Source: Rubritalea marina DSM 17716 (GTDB lineage: Bacteria; Verrucomicrobiota; Verrucomicrobiia; Verrucomicrobiales; Akkermansiaceae). Taken from it: a stretch of 64,000 bases of DNA. Shown here one piece after another: positions 14,995 through 23,141 of this stretch (positions within the stretch are counted from its first letter, which is position 1; each line of letters begins with the position of its first letter). The DNA lies in the NCBI RefSeq assembly GCF_000378105.1, contig NZ_KB899254.1:62001-126000 (forward strand). Reading direction: 5' to 3'. The notes below the pieces were generated by a model that saw nothing but the letters and a program-made list of their open reading frames with translations, was not told the origin of the DNA and searched no databases. Made by a program: the position numbers and the translations under genes.

Positions 14995-17499
14995 ATGAAA
15001 AACTACTCCTCGATTAAATCTTCGGCTCAGTTCCTAACTATTCTACTAGGGCTGAGCGTGGTACCCGCACATGCTGCATCCTATTATTGGGATACAAATG
15101 GCGCAACGGCTGGCTTTGGCGCAGCAACTGGCACTTGGGCTGACCCGACCGCTGGCCCAACGGAGGGTTGGTCCACTGACACAACAGGTGGATCTGCGAT
15201 CAACTCGGTAACGACGACATCTAGCGATGACGTATTTTTTGGTACGGACACGGTAGGTCTGACAACTGGCACAGTCACCCTTTCAGGAGGACAAACTGTT
15301 GCAAATTTACGTTTCGGCAAGGCTTCAGGTGACATCACCTTGAGTGGTGACCAACTCACCATCGTAGGAGGTTTTCAAACGATTGCAGCCTCCTCTGGAG
15401 GAGGTACGGCATTGGGAAGTCACACGATCAATAATGACATTTTGATCGCAAGTGGGGCAGTAAATTTTGGTACCCAGAATACTGCGAACGAGCAGATTAC
15501 TGCGAATGGTGTCATTAGTGGTGGTGGCTCTGTCTATTCTCGAGCGGTCAATAATTCGGGTGTGATCACCTTCACAGGCTTGAATACGTACACTGGTTCT
15601 TTTCAAGTGATTACAGGTCAGGCAAACGTCAATAGTGTCGCCAACATTGGAGTTGCATCGGCGATTGGTGCTGGCTCTATGGTGCAGCTCGGCGGTGGGG
15701 GCGGACAGGTTCCAAACTTCAACTACACCGGCGCGACTGCCGGATCAACTGATCGGGCGTTCAACATTAATTCATCGGGTGCGGCAACGATTATTGCCCA
15801 GAGTGGCGCGCTTGAGATTTCGGGAGCTGTCTCGTCTCTCCTTACGAACGGTCACCTCCAACTTTCTGGTACAGCGGACACTGGGGTGAATACCATTTCT
15901 GGGGTTATTTCTGATGGCACTGGTGACCTCAGGCTTACTGTGGGAGACAAAGCACCTACCAATGGTTCTACTGAGGATAGTTACTGGAAACTCTCCGGAG
16001 ACAACACCTACACTGGCAGAACCATCCTATCAGCAGGTACCTTGGAAGCTGACCATGTCAATGCTTTGGGTGTTGGTGGCGACATCGAATTTGAAGGTGG
16101 TACTCTTAAGTTCACATCAAACAGCGCTGCAGCTGACTACAGCTCGCGCATTGTGAACAGTTCTGGTGATCTGAACATCGACACCAATGGACAGAATGTG
16201 ACCTTTGCCACAGCCATAGCCAACAGCAACACCGGGGACTTGGTCAAGGAAGGTAGTGGGACACTCACCATACAGATTGACAGTGCGCATGGTGGTAGCA
16301 CCATTGTGAATGGTGGAACACTTCAGATTAAAAATATTGCTGACTTGTCTCAACCATCCCAGTCAAATTTTGAGATCAACAATGGAAGTACTTTAGAGCT
16401 GGAGTCCAGCATTGGAGGCAACAACCGCACTGTGTTTAACGCGAAGACAGTGACCTTTGGCAGTGCTGGCGGTGGTACCTTAGACTTCAAAGGCGGTAAC
16501 AACTTATTGCAGGGAACCGGACACAATATCGTCACCACTGGAGGGGCAAAAAATACGGTTTCTTCCACCAGTGGTGGATTCATGAACATGCAGAGCACTG
16601 GGGTTGTGAACTTCAATGTGGCTGATGGCACCGATGACGTGGATCTCGAGCTTTCAGCGACCTTTGCCAATGGCTCAATCAATAAAACTGGTGCTGGTAA
16701 GATGGCGGTGACTGGAACGCATACCCAGGATGGGAATATCACCATCGGTGCTGGCACCCTAGAAGTTGCTGGTAATGCGGCGCTGAACGGTGGTAGCTAC
16801 GCTGGCAACATTGCCAACAGTGGTACCTACAGCCACAATAGCACAACAAATCAAACCATCAGCGGGATCATCAGTGGTACTGGTGACCTTGTGAAAGATG
16901 GCACTGGTGACCTCACCCTCACTGGAACCAACACCTACACTGGCAGCACGACTGTCAATGGTGGGCTTTTGGATATCGATGGCGACAATTCCTTGGTTAC
17001 CGGCTTAACCACTGTAAATACTGGTGGTGCACTAGGTGGTGTAGGAACTATCGGCGGTGATGTACTTGTCAATGTAGGAGGTCAGCTCGATCTCACAGAT
17101 CTTTCGATCGCAGCCGCATTGACCATTGATGGTAACCTCAACCTCGAAGATGTGGATACTGGAGCCTTGAAGTTTGAATTGGGAACTCCTGGAGCTGGCG
17201 ACATGATCACAGGGATTGATGCCTTGTTGATTGATGGTTTACAGCTCGATAGCTTTGCATTCACCGACTTAGGTGGTGTGGCTGAGGGGTTATACACCTT
17301 GTTTGATGCGACAACGGTTACCGGTTCATTGGGAACTGGTGTCAACGGTACGCTCTTTGGTTATGATGCGAACCTCAGCATCGACGGAGCGCAGAATGTG
17401 GTTCTCCAGCTTACTACTGCTGTACCAGAACCATCCTCAGCTGTGATGCTTGCGCTTGGCGCTGGTGGCCTTTTGATGCGCCGCCGCCGCAACGCTTAA
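14995..17499 (+). CDS. PEP-CTERM protein with autotransporter-associated beta-strand repeats
   Basis: An exported protein of about 834 residues. The ATG at 14995 gives a clean signal peptide (FLTILLGLSVVPAHA). The body is a run of Gly/Thr/Asn-rich beta-helix repeats of about 30 residues with the hallmark GDLVKDGTGDLTLTGTNTYT-G-TTVNGG; good copies sit near residues 370-400, 410-450 and 640-670. The C-terminus is a PEP-CTERM signal: VPEPSSA, a hydrophobic segment (VMLALGAGGLLM) and RRRRNA. In this sorting system an exosortase is expected to process the tail; no exosortase gene is in the window. Likely an adhesin-like surface or extracellular-matrix protein. It converges on ccoI with 27 bases between stops. 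Confidence 0.88.
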   Translation: MKNYSSIKSSAQFLTILLGLSVVPAHAASYYWDTNGATAGFGAATGTWADPTAGPTEGWSTDTTGGSAINSVTTTSSDDVFFGTDTVGLTTGTVTLSGGQTVANLRFGKASGDITLSGDQLTIVGGFQTIAASSGGGTALGSHTINNDILIASGAVNFGTQNTANEQITANGVISGGGSVYSRAVNNSGVITFTGLNTYTGSFQVITGQANVNSVANIGVASAIGAGSMVQLGGGGGQVPNFNYTGATAGSTDRAFNINSSGAATIIAQSGALEISGAVSSLLTNGHLQLSGTADTGVNTISGVISDGTGDLRLTVGDKAPTNGSTEDSYWKLSGDNTYTGRTILSAGTLEADHVNALGVGGDIEFEGGTLKFTSNSAAADYSSRIVNSSGDLNIDTNGQNVTFATAIANSNTGDLVKEGSGTLTIQIDSAHGGSTIVNGGTLQIKNIADLSQPSQSNFEINNGSTLELESSIGGNNRTVFNAKTVTFGSAGGGTLDFKGGNNLLQGTGHNIVTTGGAKNTVSSTSGGFMNMQSTGVVNFNVADGTDDVDLELSATFANGSINKTGAGKMAVTGTHTQDGNITIGAGTLEVAGNAALNGGSYAGNIANSGTYSHNSTTNQTISGIISGTGDLVKDGTGDLTLTGTNTYTGSTTVNGGLLDIDGDNSLVTGLTTVNTGGALGGVGTIGGDVLVNVGGQLDLTDLSIAAALTIDGNLNLEDVDTGALKFELGTPGAGDMITGIDALLIDGLQLDSFAFTDLGGVAEGLYTLFDATTVTGSLGTGVNGTLFGYDANLSIDGAQNVVLQLTTAVPEPSSAVMLALGAGGLLMRRRRNA

Positions 17500-17526
17500 T
17501 TCAAGTTTTCTCATTTACTTTCCTGT

Positions 17527-19851
17527 TCAGTGGTAGCGTCGCGTGACGATGGCTAGACTGAGCAGGGAGCTGAGAGGCATAAGGATCGCTGCAAGGAGTG
17601 GCGACATGTGACCCGAGCATGCGATACCTAGAACCATTAGGTTGTATATGATGGTGTATGCAACGAGGGTCAGCTTGCGTCTGCGACGTTGGGATTTGAT
17701 GTCAAAGAGCTTTGCCAGAAAGCCCATTGATTCGTCGGTGAACAGGAAGTCTACGTCACTGGTGAGCATATTGATATTGGCAAAAGGTGCCCCACTTAGA
17801 GTGGCGCGCTGAAGCGCGGGCAAGTCATTCACACCGTCGCCAATGTAGAGAACGGGGCTGGGGTGCTCTTCGAGCTTCTGAATGGCCAGTTCTTTCTCCT
17901 GAGGCATTAATCCTCCGTGGTGTTCGGCGATGCCGAGCTTGTTGGCGAGGCGCTCGACGCGTTCTGGGCTGTCGCCTGAGAGGATGCTGGGCGCGTTGGG
18001 TAGGAGTTTCTTGATTGCGGTGACCGCGGTGGCAGCCGATTGACGTGCTGCTTCGTGGAAATGGAAGTCACAGATGACTGCCTCATTCAGTCGTAGCTGG
18101 CAGTGAAGTTCTTCAGTATGAGAGCTGTGGTGCCCGCGACCGAGGAAGTAATGGTCTCCATTAGCCAGCTTCAAGCTCGTACCCATGCCTGCGGTTTCGT
18201 CGGCGCCTTCAGGGATCGATGTGTTGGTGATGCCAGCCTTGATCAAGGCGGAGAAGATGGAGCGGCTCAAGGGGTGGTGGGAGCGCTTTGTGAGTGTGAA
18301 TAGTGCTTCTTGATGGCAGTGGGGGAGCGCATGTAGCTGCTCGAGATCGACCAGTTCAGGCTTGTCTAATGTCAGGGTGCCAGTTTTATCGAAGACGACT
18401 TTATGGACTCTATTGAGGTTTTCCCAGAAGCGGGTAGTCAGAGGGAAAATGCCAAAGTGGTGGGCGAATTCCGAGCTTCTAGTGTCGAGTAAAGGGAGGG
18501 CCAAGCCGATACCACACGGGCATGAGACCACGTAGATGGAAATCAATACTTGTAATGCTTTGACCCAGTCTTGGGTGAAGTACCACCATGCGGCACTGGC
18601 CAGCAGGCCTGCGAGGAGAATGATGCCGAGATAGATTTGGATCGCGCGTTGTTGTGGCTGATTGTCCGTTTGGTCGACCTGGCGTGATTTTGAGCTGAGC
18701 AGGGTGTTGATGGCGCTGTCTTTACTGCTTGCTTCGTTGGTCTGAATCTCAATCGTGTTCGAGCTTTGGTTGACCGCGCCGGCTGGTAGAATGGCGCCGT
18801 GCTGGAAGCATTGTGAGCTTGGCTCCCCGGTAAGCCAGGCGAGAGAGATATCAGCTTTATCCGAGAGTAGACTTGCTTCGAGCGGCACCACGGTTCCCGG
18901 CGGTATCTGCAGCACGCTATCTTCATCAATGTCTTCGGTGTCGATCTGCAGGCCCTCACGAGAGGTGTAGAATTCAGGAATTGTGGTGTCTGCTTGAAAG
19001 CGGCGATTTGCTCGATTCAACGAGGTGATTTGTACCTGCTTTCCCGTGAGCATGAGGAAGGTGAATATTGCGACAAAATCGAAGTAGAATAGGTTTTCGT
19101 GGTCGGCTGCCCAACCGACGATGGAGCCGATGTAGGAGATGATGAGACCCAGTGAGATCGGGAGATCCATGTGGATGCCGCCCAGGCGCAGGGCTGTCCA
19201 AGCGCGCTTAAAAAAGTATGAGCCACCAATGAGAAGCGCCAGTGTCGATGAGGCTACCGAAATGGTGGTGAGCAGGCTGGATAGGTCTTCACTTGTTTCC
19301 ATGCCATTGTAGCGCGGTAGGGTGAAGGCCATGGTGTTCATGGCAAGCGCGCCGCAGATGCCTAGCCGAACAACGAGTGATTCGGTAACGCCCTGGTGTT
19401 TGCCGAGCTTTTTAGGAAGGACCTCATAGCCTAGCTTGAAGAGGGCGTCGGCAAGCTCGGAGATATCGGTTTGATTCGCTTGGTAGCTGAGCTCAAAGGA
19501 ACCGTTGGCATTGTTGGCGCGTGTTTCGATAACGCCTTCGTGTTGTTTTGCTGCAGTTTCAACCAACCAGACACAGGCCATGCAGGACATGCCGCTCAGG
19601 CCAAGGTCTAGAGTGATGAGCTCGAGGCCGTCATCGACCTTTTGTTGTTCGGCTTCCTTGAGCCAAGTCCAGTCTTTTTGCTGGAAGGGACGTTCACGAA
19701 GAGGGGATAGGGTGTCGTTCGATTTGAGATCGTAGAATAGTCCCATCCCTCCTTCGTGGATCAATTGGAAGACGCTTTCACATCCGCGGCAACAGAAGCC
19801 ATCATCGGAGTGCAGTACTGGAGAGGAGCAATGTTTACAGGTGTGGGACAA
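17527..19851 (-). CDS. ccoI: Copper-transporting P1B-type ATPase for cbb3 oxidase assembly (CcoI/FixI)
   Basis: A 774-residue heavy-metal P-type ATPase needed in other bacteria to load copper into cbb3 oxidase. The N-terminus has a Cys-rich metal domain (CKHCSSPV, CCRGCESVF) and then an HMA domain with GMSCMACVWLVE. The membrane metal site is the CPC motif in VSCPCGIGLALPLL. FDKTGTLT carries the phosphorylated Asp, and GDGVNDLPAL completes the P domain. The A-domain TGE is present in WLTGEPSSQC. It is the last gene of the oxidase operon, 42 bases after the SafE gene, which fixes the CcoI role better than sequence alone. Confidence 0.93.
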   Translation of the reverse strand: MSHTCKHCSSPVLHSDDGFCCRGCESVFQLIHEGGMGLFYDLKSNDTLSPLRERPFQQKDWTWLKEAEQQKVDDGLELITLDLGLSGMSCMACVWLVETAAKQHEGVIETRANNANGSFELSYQANQTDISELADALFKLGYEVLPKKLGKHQGVTESLVVRLGICGALAMNTMAFTLPRYNGMETSEDLSSLLTTISVASSTLALLIGGSYFFKRAWTALRLGGIHMDLPISLGLIISYIGSIVGWAADHENLFYFDFVAIFTFLMLTGKQVQITSLNRANRRFQADTTIPEFYTSREGLQIDTEDIDEDSVLQIPPGTVVPLEASLLSDKADISLAWLTGEPSSQCFQHGAILPAGAVNQSSNTIEIQTNEASSKDSAINTLLSSKSRQVDQTDNQPQQRAIQIYLGIILLAGLLASAAWWYFTQDWVKALQVLISIYVVSCPCGIGLALPLLDTRSSEFAHHFGIFPLTTRFWENLNRVHKVVFDKTGTLTLDKPELVDLEQLHALPHCHQEALFTLTKRSHHPLSRSIFSALIKAGITNTSIPEGADETAGMGTSLKLANGDHYFLGRGHHSSHTEELHCQLRLNEAVICDFHFHEAARQSAATAVTAIKKLLPNAPSILSGDSPERVERLANKLGIAEHHGGLMPQEKELAIQKLEEHPSPVLYIGDGVNDLPALQRATLSGAPFANINMLTSDVDFLFTDESMGFLAKLFDIKSQRRRRKLTLVAYTIIYNLMVLGIACSGHMSPLLAAILMPLSSLLSLAIVTRRYH

Positions 19852-19893
19852 GGACGCGGTGGATTAAAGGTGAGGCGTGAAAAATGGGCTCGT

Positions 19894-20670
19894 CTAGCGA
19901 GCAGAACCAGAGTCCGGGCAACAAGACGGGAGCTTGGTGCGATCAATCTCACGCGTGATTGTGGTGCTCTGCTCGGACTGTTCTGCAGCCGGCTTGTTTT
20001 CCGCTTGAGCGTCTGTGATGAATGGGAGTGTGCCCTGGAGGCGGATGGCTAACATCACGGTGATGACGACTAGAAAGCTTTTGCGCAGGCGGTTGCGCCA
20101 TGGCCCTGGAATCCACTTGGTGAGGACGTGAGTGGATGATTGCGCGGCCCAAAGTAAGGGTACGGTGCCCAAGCTAAAGCACAAGGCGAGTTGCGCACCG
20201 GTGAGTGCAGAGCCTGAAAGTAACGAGACCCCAAAGATGAGGTAGAGTGGGGTGCAGGGTAGACAGGGTGAAATGAGCCCGAGTAACCCGCCCGCCACAC
20301 CAGGTGGCTTGTCTTGCGCCCAAATTTTCGCCTTGTAGTAGGGCCGAGCAAGAAAGCGTAATTGCGGGATTTTGATGATGTTTGGGAAGGCCGTGATGAT
20401 CAGAAAGGGGATCATCAACCATGGCAAGATGACGGCGGGTGAGTGGAAAAAGTAGCTGAGTGGTTGGTGGCCGATGGCGCCTGCCAACCCTCCAATGAGG
20501 GTGTAGGAGGTGATGCGGCCAGTGTGGTAGAGCAAGGTCTCTAGAAGTGCGTGGTCGCGGTTTTTAGCACGGCTGGTGACCGAGCACGCAAGGGGGCCAC
20601 ACATCCCCACGCAATGGAGGCTGGTGGCGATTCCCGCGCTCAGGGCAGCGATACTACTCATTTCAGTCAT
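19894..20670 (-). CDS. Sulfite exporter TauE/SafE-family membrane protein of the cbb3 cluster
   Basis: A 258-residue inner-membrane protein with six or so hydrophobic segments. The N-terminus AGIATSLHCVGMCGPLACSV and the internal GLISPCLPCTPLYLIFG are the paired Cys-containing repeats of the SafE-like family often found between ccoG/ccoH and ccoI. The conserved Cys and Met suggest a role in copper handling or oxidase assembly rather than sulfite export; that is inference from context. The C-terminal 40 residues are hydrophilic and contain CCPDSGSAR. Confidence 0.85.
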   Translation of the reverse strand: MTEMSSIAALSAGIATSLHCVGMCGPLACSVTSRAKNRDHALLETLLYHTGRITSYTLIGGLAGAIGHQPLSYFFHSPAVILPWLMIPFLIITAFPNIIKIPQLRFLARPYYKAKIWAQDKPPGVAGGLLGLISPCLPCTPLYLIFGVSLLSGSALTGAQLALCFSLGTVPLLWAAQSSTHVLTKWIPGPWRNRLRKSFLVVITVMLAIRLQGTLPFITDAQAENKPAAEQSEQSTTITREIDRTKLPSCCPDSGSAR

Positions 20671-20683
20671 AGGAACGGTGTGT

Positions 20684-20788
20684 TTAGCTATTGGCGATAC
20701 GGATGATGGTGAACCATGCTCCGATGAGAAGTAGGTGCATTAGTATAACCCAGAACCAGAGGCTTTTGGTGAGTTCGAGTAACTTCAT
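20684..20788 (-). CDS. 34-residue membrane protein coupled to ccoG, possible minimal CcoH
   Basis: A very short gene: MKLLELTKSLWFWVILMHLL followed by LIGAWFTIIRIANS. It holds one transmembrane helix with a basic N-terminal side. Its ATG shares four bases (ATGA) with the ccoG stop, and its stop lies 13 bases before the SafE start, so it is placed to be translated by coupling inside the operon. In ccoGHIS operons the gene after ccoG is ccoH, a single-span protein of about 150 residues that contacts the oxidase. This ORF has only the helix and would be a reduced or replacing form. The frame and context are seen; the role is inference. Confidence 0.6.
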   Translation of the reverse strand: MKLLELTKSLWFWVILMHLLLIGAWFTIIRIANS

Positions 20789-22266
20789 TTTTGTGAGATG
20801 TCTTCTTTGTAAAGTGATGGGTTGGGCCCAAGGAAGCGAGCGGCAAGCTTCTGAGAGGAATCGTCGTCTGCTGTGACTTTGAATTCGATGTCCAATGGCC
20901 CGTTGTATTCAGCGATAGGTGAGAGCACCGAGAGGGTGATCGAATCGTTTCCTAGGGCGCTGACTTCTAGTGTGCGATTCTCGACATTGAGGCCCGCGTG
21001 CTCTGAGTCTAAGAGCTCGATGGAATAAGTCGCGCTGCGGTTGCGCTTGTTGGTGATGTGGATGACAAAGGTGTTGCGGACGCCTTCTGCGCTTGCGCTG
21101 TAGGTGGTCTGACGCATGCGCGTGAGTCCGGCATAGAAGGGCTTTGCTTTGCTCACGAAAGTGGCACTAAGGGCTCCTAGGCCGAAGAGGGTGAAGACGA
21201 GGTAGAGCAGGATGCGCGGTCGGATGATCTTGCGCTTGCCAGTATTGATGCCGGCGCTGGAGTCATAACGGATCAGCCCGGTAGGGCGCTTTACTTTGCG
21301 CATGATGTCATTGCAGGCATCGATGCAGGAAGAGCAAGCCACGCATTCGAGTTGCAGGCCATTGCGAATATCGATGCCGGTTGGACAGACTTGGACGCAG
21401 CGGCGGCAATCGATGCAGTCGCCTTTCTCAGATGTGTCATTCTTGCGGATTTTACCACGAGGCTCGCCACGTTGGTCGTCGTAGAATACTGTGACCGTTT
21501 GGTCATCAGTGAGCGCCGACTGGAAGCGCCCGTAGGGGCAAAGGATGATGCAGAATTGCTCGCGGAACCAGCCGAAGCAGAAGGTGAAGATGCCGGTGAA
21601 TGCGAGGATGAAGAGGAACTGGGAGATGTGTTCTCCCGGTGATTGGCGCATGTTCTCCCAGACCTTGGGAATCGAGATGAAGTAGGCCAGGAAAATGTGC
21701 GCCAGGATGCAGGAGGCGATGATGTAGAGCCCCCATTTGGAGATGCGTTTGAAGGCTTTGCTTGAGCTCATCGGCGCGGCGTCGAGCTTGCGGCGTTTGG
21801 GTGCATCACCATCGATGAAGCGTTCAATTCTGCGGTAGAGGTGTTCGAGAAAGACAGTGTAGGGGCAGAACCAACCGCACCAGACGCGACCTACCAATGA
21901 GGCGAGAACGAAGAGTGCGAAGGCTAGCCCAGAAACAAGGAAAAAGAAGACCCAGAAGTCTTGTGTCAGCAGGGTGAGTCCAAAGAAGTGAAAGCGTCGT
22001 TCGGCGAGGTCAATAAACACCGCAGGATATCCATTGATTTGAATCCAAGGTAGAATGATGTAGACGGCGATGAGAGCCCAAGCGGTGAGGCGGCGGCGGA
22101 TGGTGAAGGAACCCTTCACATCGGCTGGGTGGATGTTGAACTTTGAGCCGTCTTTGTTGATCGTTGAGAGGCTGTCTAAGTTCGGTGCTTTTTGGTGCTG
22201 ATCCACAGATGGAATTTGAAATTGATAGGGTGGTTGAGGTGAGGTGCCCCCGCTACGGTATGACAC
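20785..22266 (-). CDS. ccoG: Cytochrome c oxidase accessory protein CcoG (RdxA/FixG)
   Basis: A 493-residue membrane iron-sulfur protein that helps copper insertion into cbb3 oxidase. Recognised from GRVWCGWFCPYTVFLE, the second periplasm-side Cys pair FREQFCIILCPYGRFQ, and two 4Fe-4S motifs: CIDCRRCVQVCPTGID and CVACSSCIDACNDIM. About five membrane segments precede the ferredoxin part. The last 120 residues form the Ig-like FixG C-terminal domain (SYSIELLDSEHAGL-type strands). No in-frame ATG occurs early, so GTG at 22266 is the likely start; it follows a purine-rich GAGGTGGG. Confidence 0.93.
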   Translation of the reverse strand: MSYRSGGTSPQPPYQFQIPSVDQHQKAPNLDSLSTINKDGSKFNIHPADVKGSFTIRRRLTAWALIAVYIILPWIQINGYPAVFIDLAERRFHFFGLTLLTQDFWVFFFLVSGLAFALFVLASLVGRVWCGWFCPYTVFLEHLYRRIERFIDGDAPKRRKLDAAPMSSSKAFKRISKWGLYIIASCILAHIFLAYFISIPKVWENMRQSPGEHISQFLFILAFTGIFTFCFGWFREQFCIILCPYGRFQSALTDDQTVTVFYDDQRGEPRGKIRKNDTSEKGDCIDCRRCVQVCPTGIDIRNGLQLECVACSSCIDACNDIMRKVKRPTGLIRYDSSAGINTGKRKIIRPRILLYLVFTLFGLGALSATFVSKAKPFYAGLTRMRQTTYSASAEGVRNTFVIHITNKRNRSATYSIELLDSEHAGLNVENRTLEVSALGNDSITLSVLSPIAEYNGPLDIEFKVTADDDSSQKLAARFLGPNPSLYKEDISQK

Positions 22267-22301
22267 CCCACCTCGTTTGGGAGGAATTGGTTGAAATCGG
22301 T

Positions 22302-22946
22302 TTATTCCTTGTAGGTGGCAAAATCGTCAGGATTTTGCTCGATCAAGTAGGCGGTGACTTGCGCGACTTGCTCGGCGCTGAGGCCTGATTTCCCCCAAGC
22401 CACCATTTTTAGGCCATTGAGGCCATTGCTGCCCTCTGGAGTGCCGTCGTTGATGATTTTAAAAACATCCATGGGCTTGCCTCCATAGAACCACTCACCA
22501 TCGTTGAGTGGGCGGCCTGTGGTGCCGCCATTGGCTGCGAGGTCAAGGCCGTGGCAAGCGGCACACATCTTGGAGTAGATGTCTTTGCCGGCTGCTACCA
22601 CGCTGTCGTCAGTGGCCCACTGATTGACCAGTGTGTTGTCGTCCATATTGTTGAGCAGCTGCTGGAGGGCGGATGCGCGTTGTTCTTCGATTTTGGCGAC
22701 ACGCTCATCCATGACTTTGCTTGATGATGGTAGTAGGTCGAGGGTGTAGTAGAGGGTGTAGTATATGAAGAACGCAGCGATGGCTGCCCAGAGGGTGAAA
22801 AGCCACCAGTTTGGGAGCTTTTGATCGTACTCTTGGATGCCGTCGTACTCGTGGGTTCGGAGTACGATTTCACCTTTTTCGCGAGCATAGTCTGCGCGCT
22901 TGATTGCTTCATTTGACGTGATTTCGTCTGGTTCCATTTTGTCCAT
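22302..22946 (-). CDS. ccoP: Cbb3-type cytochrome c oxidase subunit CcoP, single-heme form
   Basis: A 214-residue subunit with the CcoP N-terminus (HEYDGIQEYDQKLPNWWLFT) leading into one membrane helix, an extra amphipathic linker, and one cytochrome c domain with heme motif CAACH. A Met in GLKMVAWG is the likely sixth ligand. Proteobacterial CcoP usually carries two heme-c domains; here there is one, so electrons would pass from CcoO through one CcoP heme at most. The start may be at 22946 or the ATG at 22937. It lies 21 bases after ccoQ. Confidence 0.92.
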   Translation of the reverse strand: MDKMEPDEITSNEAIKRADYAREKGEIVLRTHEYDGIQEYDQKLPNWWLFTLWAAIAAFFIYYTLYYTLDLLPSSSKVMDERVAKIEEQRASALQQLLNNMDDNTLVNQWATDDSVVAAGKDIYSKMCAACHGLDLAANGGTTGRPLNDGEWFYGGKPMDVFKIINDGTPEGSNGLNGLKMVAWGKSGLSAEQVAQVTAYLIEQNPDDFATYKE

Positions 22947-22967
22947 GTGTGAGAAGATGGTTGGAGT

Positions 22968-23129
22968 TTAATCGTCGAGTTCGATGGCGTTTTTGGCGAT
23001 CTCTTGAGCCTTATCTTTATCCATCTTGATGGCGTAGACCATGTTGAAGACAAAGAGGCCGAGGGTGAGCAAGAAGAAGGTGATCTGAGCGAGCTGCTCG
23101 GGGTTCTCTAGAACGTATTGTTTGAGCAT
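22968..23129 (-). CDS. ccoQ: Small cbb3 oxidase subunit CcoQ/FixQ-like
   Basis: A 53-residue protein: MLKQYVLENPEQLAQITFFL, then LTLGLFVFNMVYAIKMDKDK and AQEIAKNAIELDD. It has one membrane helix followed by a charged tail. Its size, topology and place between ccoNO and ccoP match CcoQ, which stabilises the complex. The identity rests on context, since CcoQ proteins are poorly conserved. The start at 23129 lies 12 bases after the ccoNO stop. Confidence 0.78.
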   Translation of the reverse strand: MLKQYVLENPEQLAQITFFLLTLGLFVFNMVYAIKMDKDKAQEIAKNAIELDD

Positions 23130-23141
23130 GGATCTGATGGG

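Noticed and set aside
17787-18014. Arg/Trp-rich plus-strand frame in ccoI
   Set aside because: Antisense to the P-type ATPase and of unlikely composition.
22164-22388. Plus-strand frame between ccoG and ccoP
   Set aside because: It overlaps the ends of both genes on the other strand, has no family motif, and interrupts a clear operon.
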